64,000 bases of DNA from Varroa destructor (lineage: Eukaryota; Arthropoda; Arachnida; Mesostigmata; Varroidae), in contig NW_019211455.1 of assembly GCF_002443255.2 (NCBI RefSeq), positions 37,229,472 through 37,293,471 of the forward strand. The letters are read 5' to 3'. This document shows, in pieces, positions 63,651 through 64,000 of this stretch. The notes below the pieces were generated by a model. That model saw nothing but the letters and a program-made list of their open reading frames with translations. It searched no databases and was not told where the DNA came from. The first letter of the stretch is position 1. Every line of letters begins with the position of its first letter. The position numbers were made by a program, and so were the translations under genes.

Positions 63651-63928
63651 TTAATTAATGTACTGTGTGGCATGATATAATGTGCATATCGTGCCTCGTA
63701 TCAGATGTACGATTAATTGATTTTTGCGCTCATTTCTCTGCTGAAAAGCTTTATCTGCACCGCTTTTCGCGGGGATTGTGAATTTGGTCGTGATTGCCAC
63801 TTGACGATTGATGCGCTGGGTGATGCCAATTACTCGTGGTGGGACACTTGCCGATTCATTCGTATGGCTTCCGCTGGAATGTAGTCGTCCGGCGTAAGTT
63901 GCTTCACACCCCGAAGCAACGCTAACAA
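63651..63928 (-). CDS. Candidate last exon of a gene entering from the right
   Basis: A minus-strand frame of 91 codons starts right after a strong acceptor (pyrimidine-rich tract ending CTGTTTTCTTAACAG, just right of 63928) and ends at TAA 63653-63651. A minus-strand AATAAA follows about 10 bases later (63638-63643). The translation is serine- and threonine-rich, then basic; no ATG near the start and no recognised domain. The rest of the gene would lie beyond the window edge. Confidence 0.35.
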
Positions 63929-64000
63929 CTGTTAAGAAAACAGAGCAGATATAAAAAGCAAGCTCAGGTGACGTTACCTATATATCAGCAAATATAGCAG

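Noticed and set aside
1..64000. CRISPR arrays, bacterial operons, rRNA or complete tRNA genes
   Set aside because: I saw no regularly spaced direct repeats, bacterial gene clusters or rRNA-like segments. The gene structure is clearly spliced and eukaryotic.

Overview
This is a eukaryotic nuclear fragment, most likely from an arthropod. Genes are split by GT-AG introns of roughly 130 to 1,200 bases, the sequence is AT-rich, and long stretches carry no recognisable coding sequence. The best guess is a chelicerate such as a mite, but that rests only on general gene style and is weakly supported. There is no operon structure, CRISPR array or rRNA.

Three genes are recognisable and can be built almost base by base, all on the minus strand. 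(1) A BRAP/IMP orthologue (BRCA1-associated protein, a RING-H2 plus UBP zinc-finger E3 ligase) has nine coding exons from 8361 down to 2327, 597 residues. (2) An intronless 12-TM major facilitator of the SLC18B1 type lies at 25396 to 24107, 429 residues. (3) A P5A-type P-type ATPase (ATP13A1/Spf1 family, the ER transmembrane-helix dislocase) has nine coding exons from 51925 to 45510, 1,105 residues, with all the catalytic motifs. These three genes do not form a shared pathway.

The most striking thing is structural. Between 32111 and 46949 the sequence reads L, D, R, 25 Ns, inverted L, D again in direct orientation, inverted R. Here L is 32111-34533, D is a 233-base unit with a CT/AT microsatellite, and R is 34770-39519. 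The R arm carries the last three ATP13A1 exons, so they appear twice: once in the correct place (minus strand) and once as an orphan copy on the plus strand (34949-36209). Deleting 34771-42200 (7,430 bases) leaves a clean L-D-R locus with an intact ATP13A1 gene. I read this as a gap-filling or assembly error centred on a (CCCT)n(CT)n(TA)n tract, although a real rearranged allele cannot be excluded without reads.

The rest is mostly intergenic. It contains degraded transposon traces (a Ty3/gypsy-type integrase fragment near 30.1 kb and a possible piggyBac-type fragment near 14.9 kb), a perfect 19-bp inverted repeat, simple repeats, and several open frames with splice-like edges that may be exons of genes I do not recognise (notably 31113-31551, 27189-27710, 63651-63928, 22.0-23.0 kb, 13168-13346 and 52450-52569). 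I found no convincing new multi-gene system.
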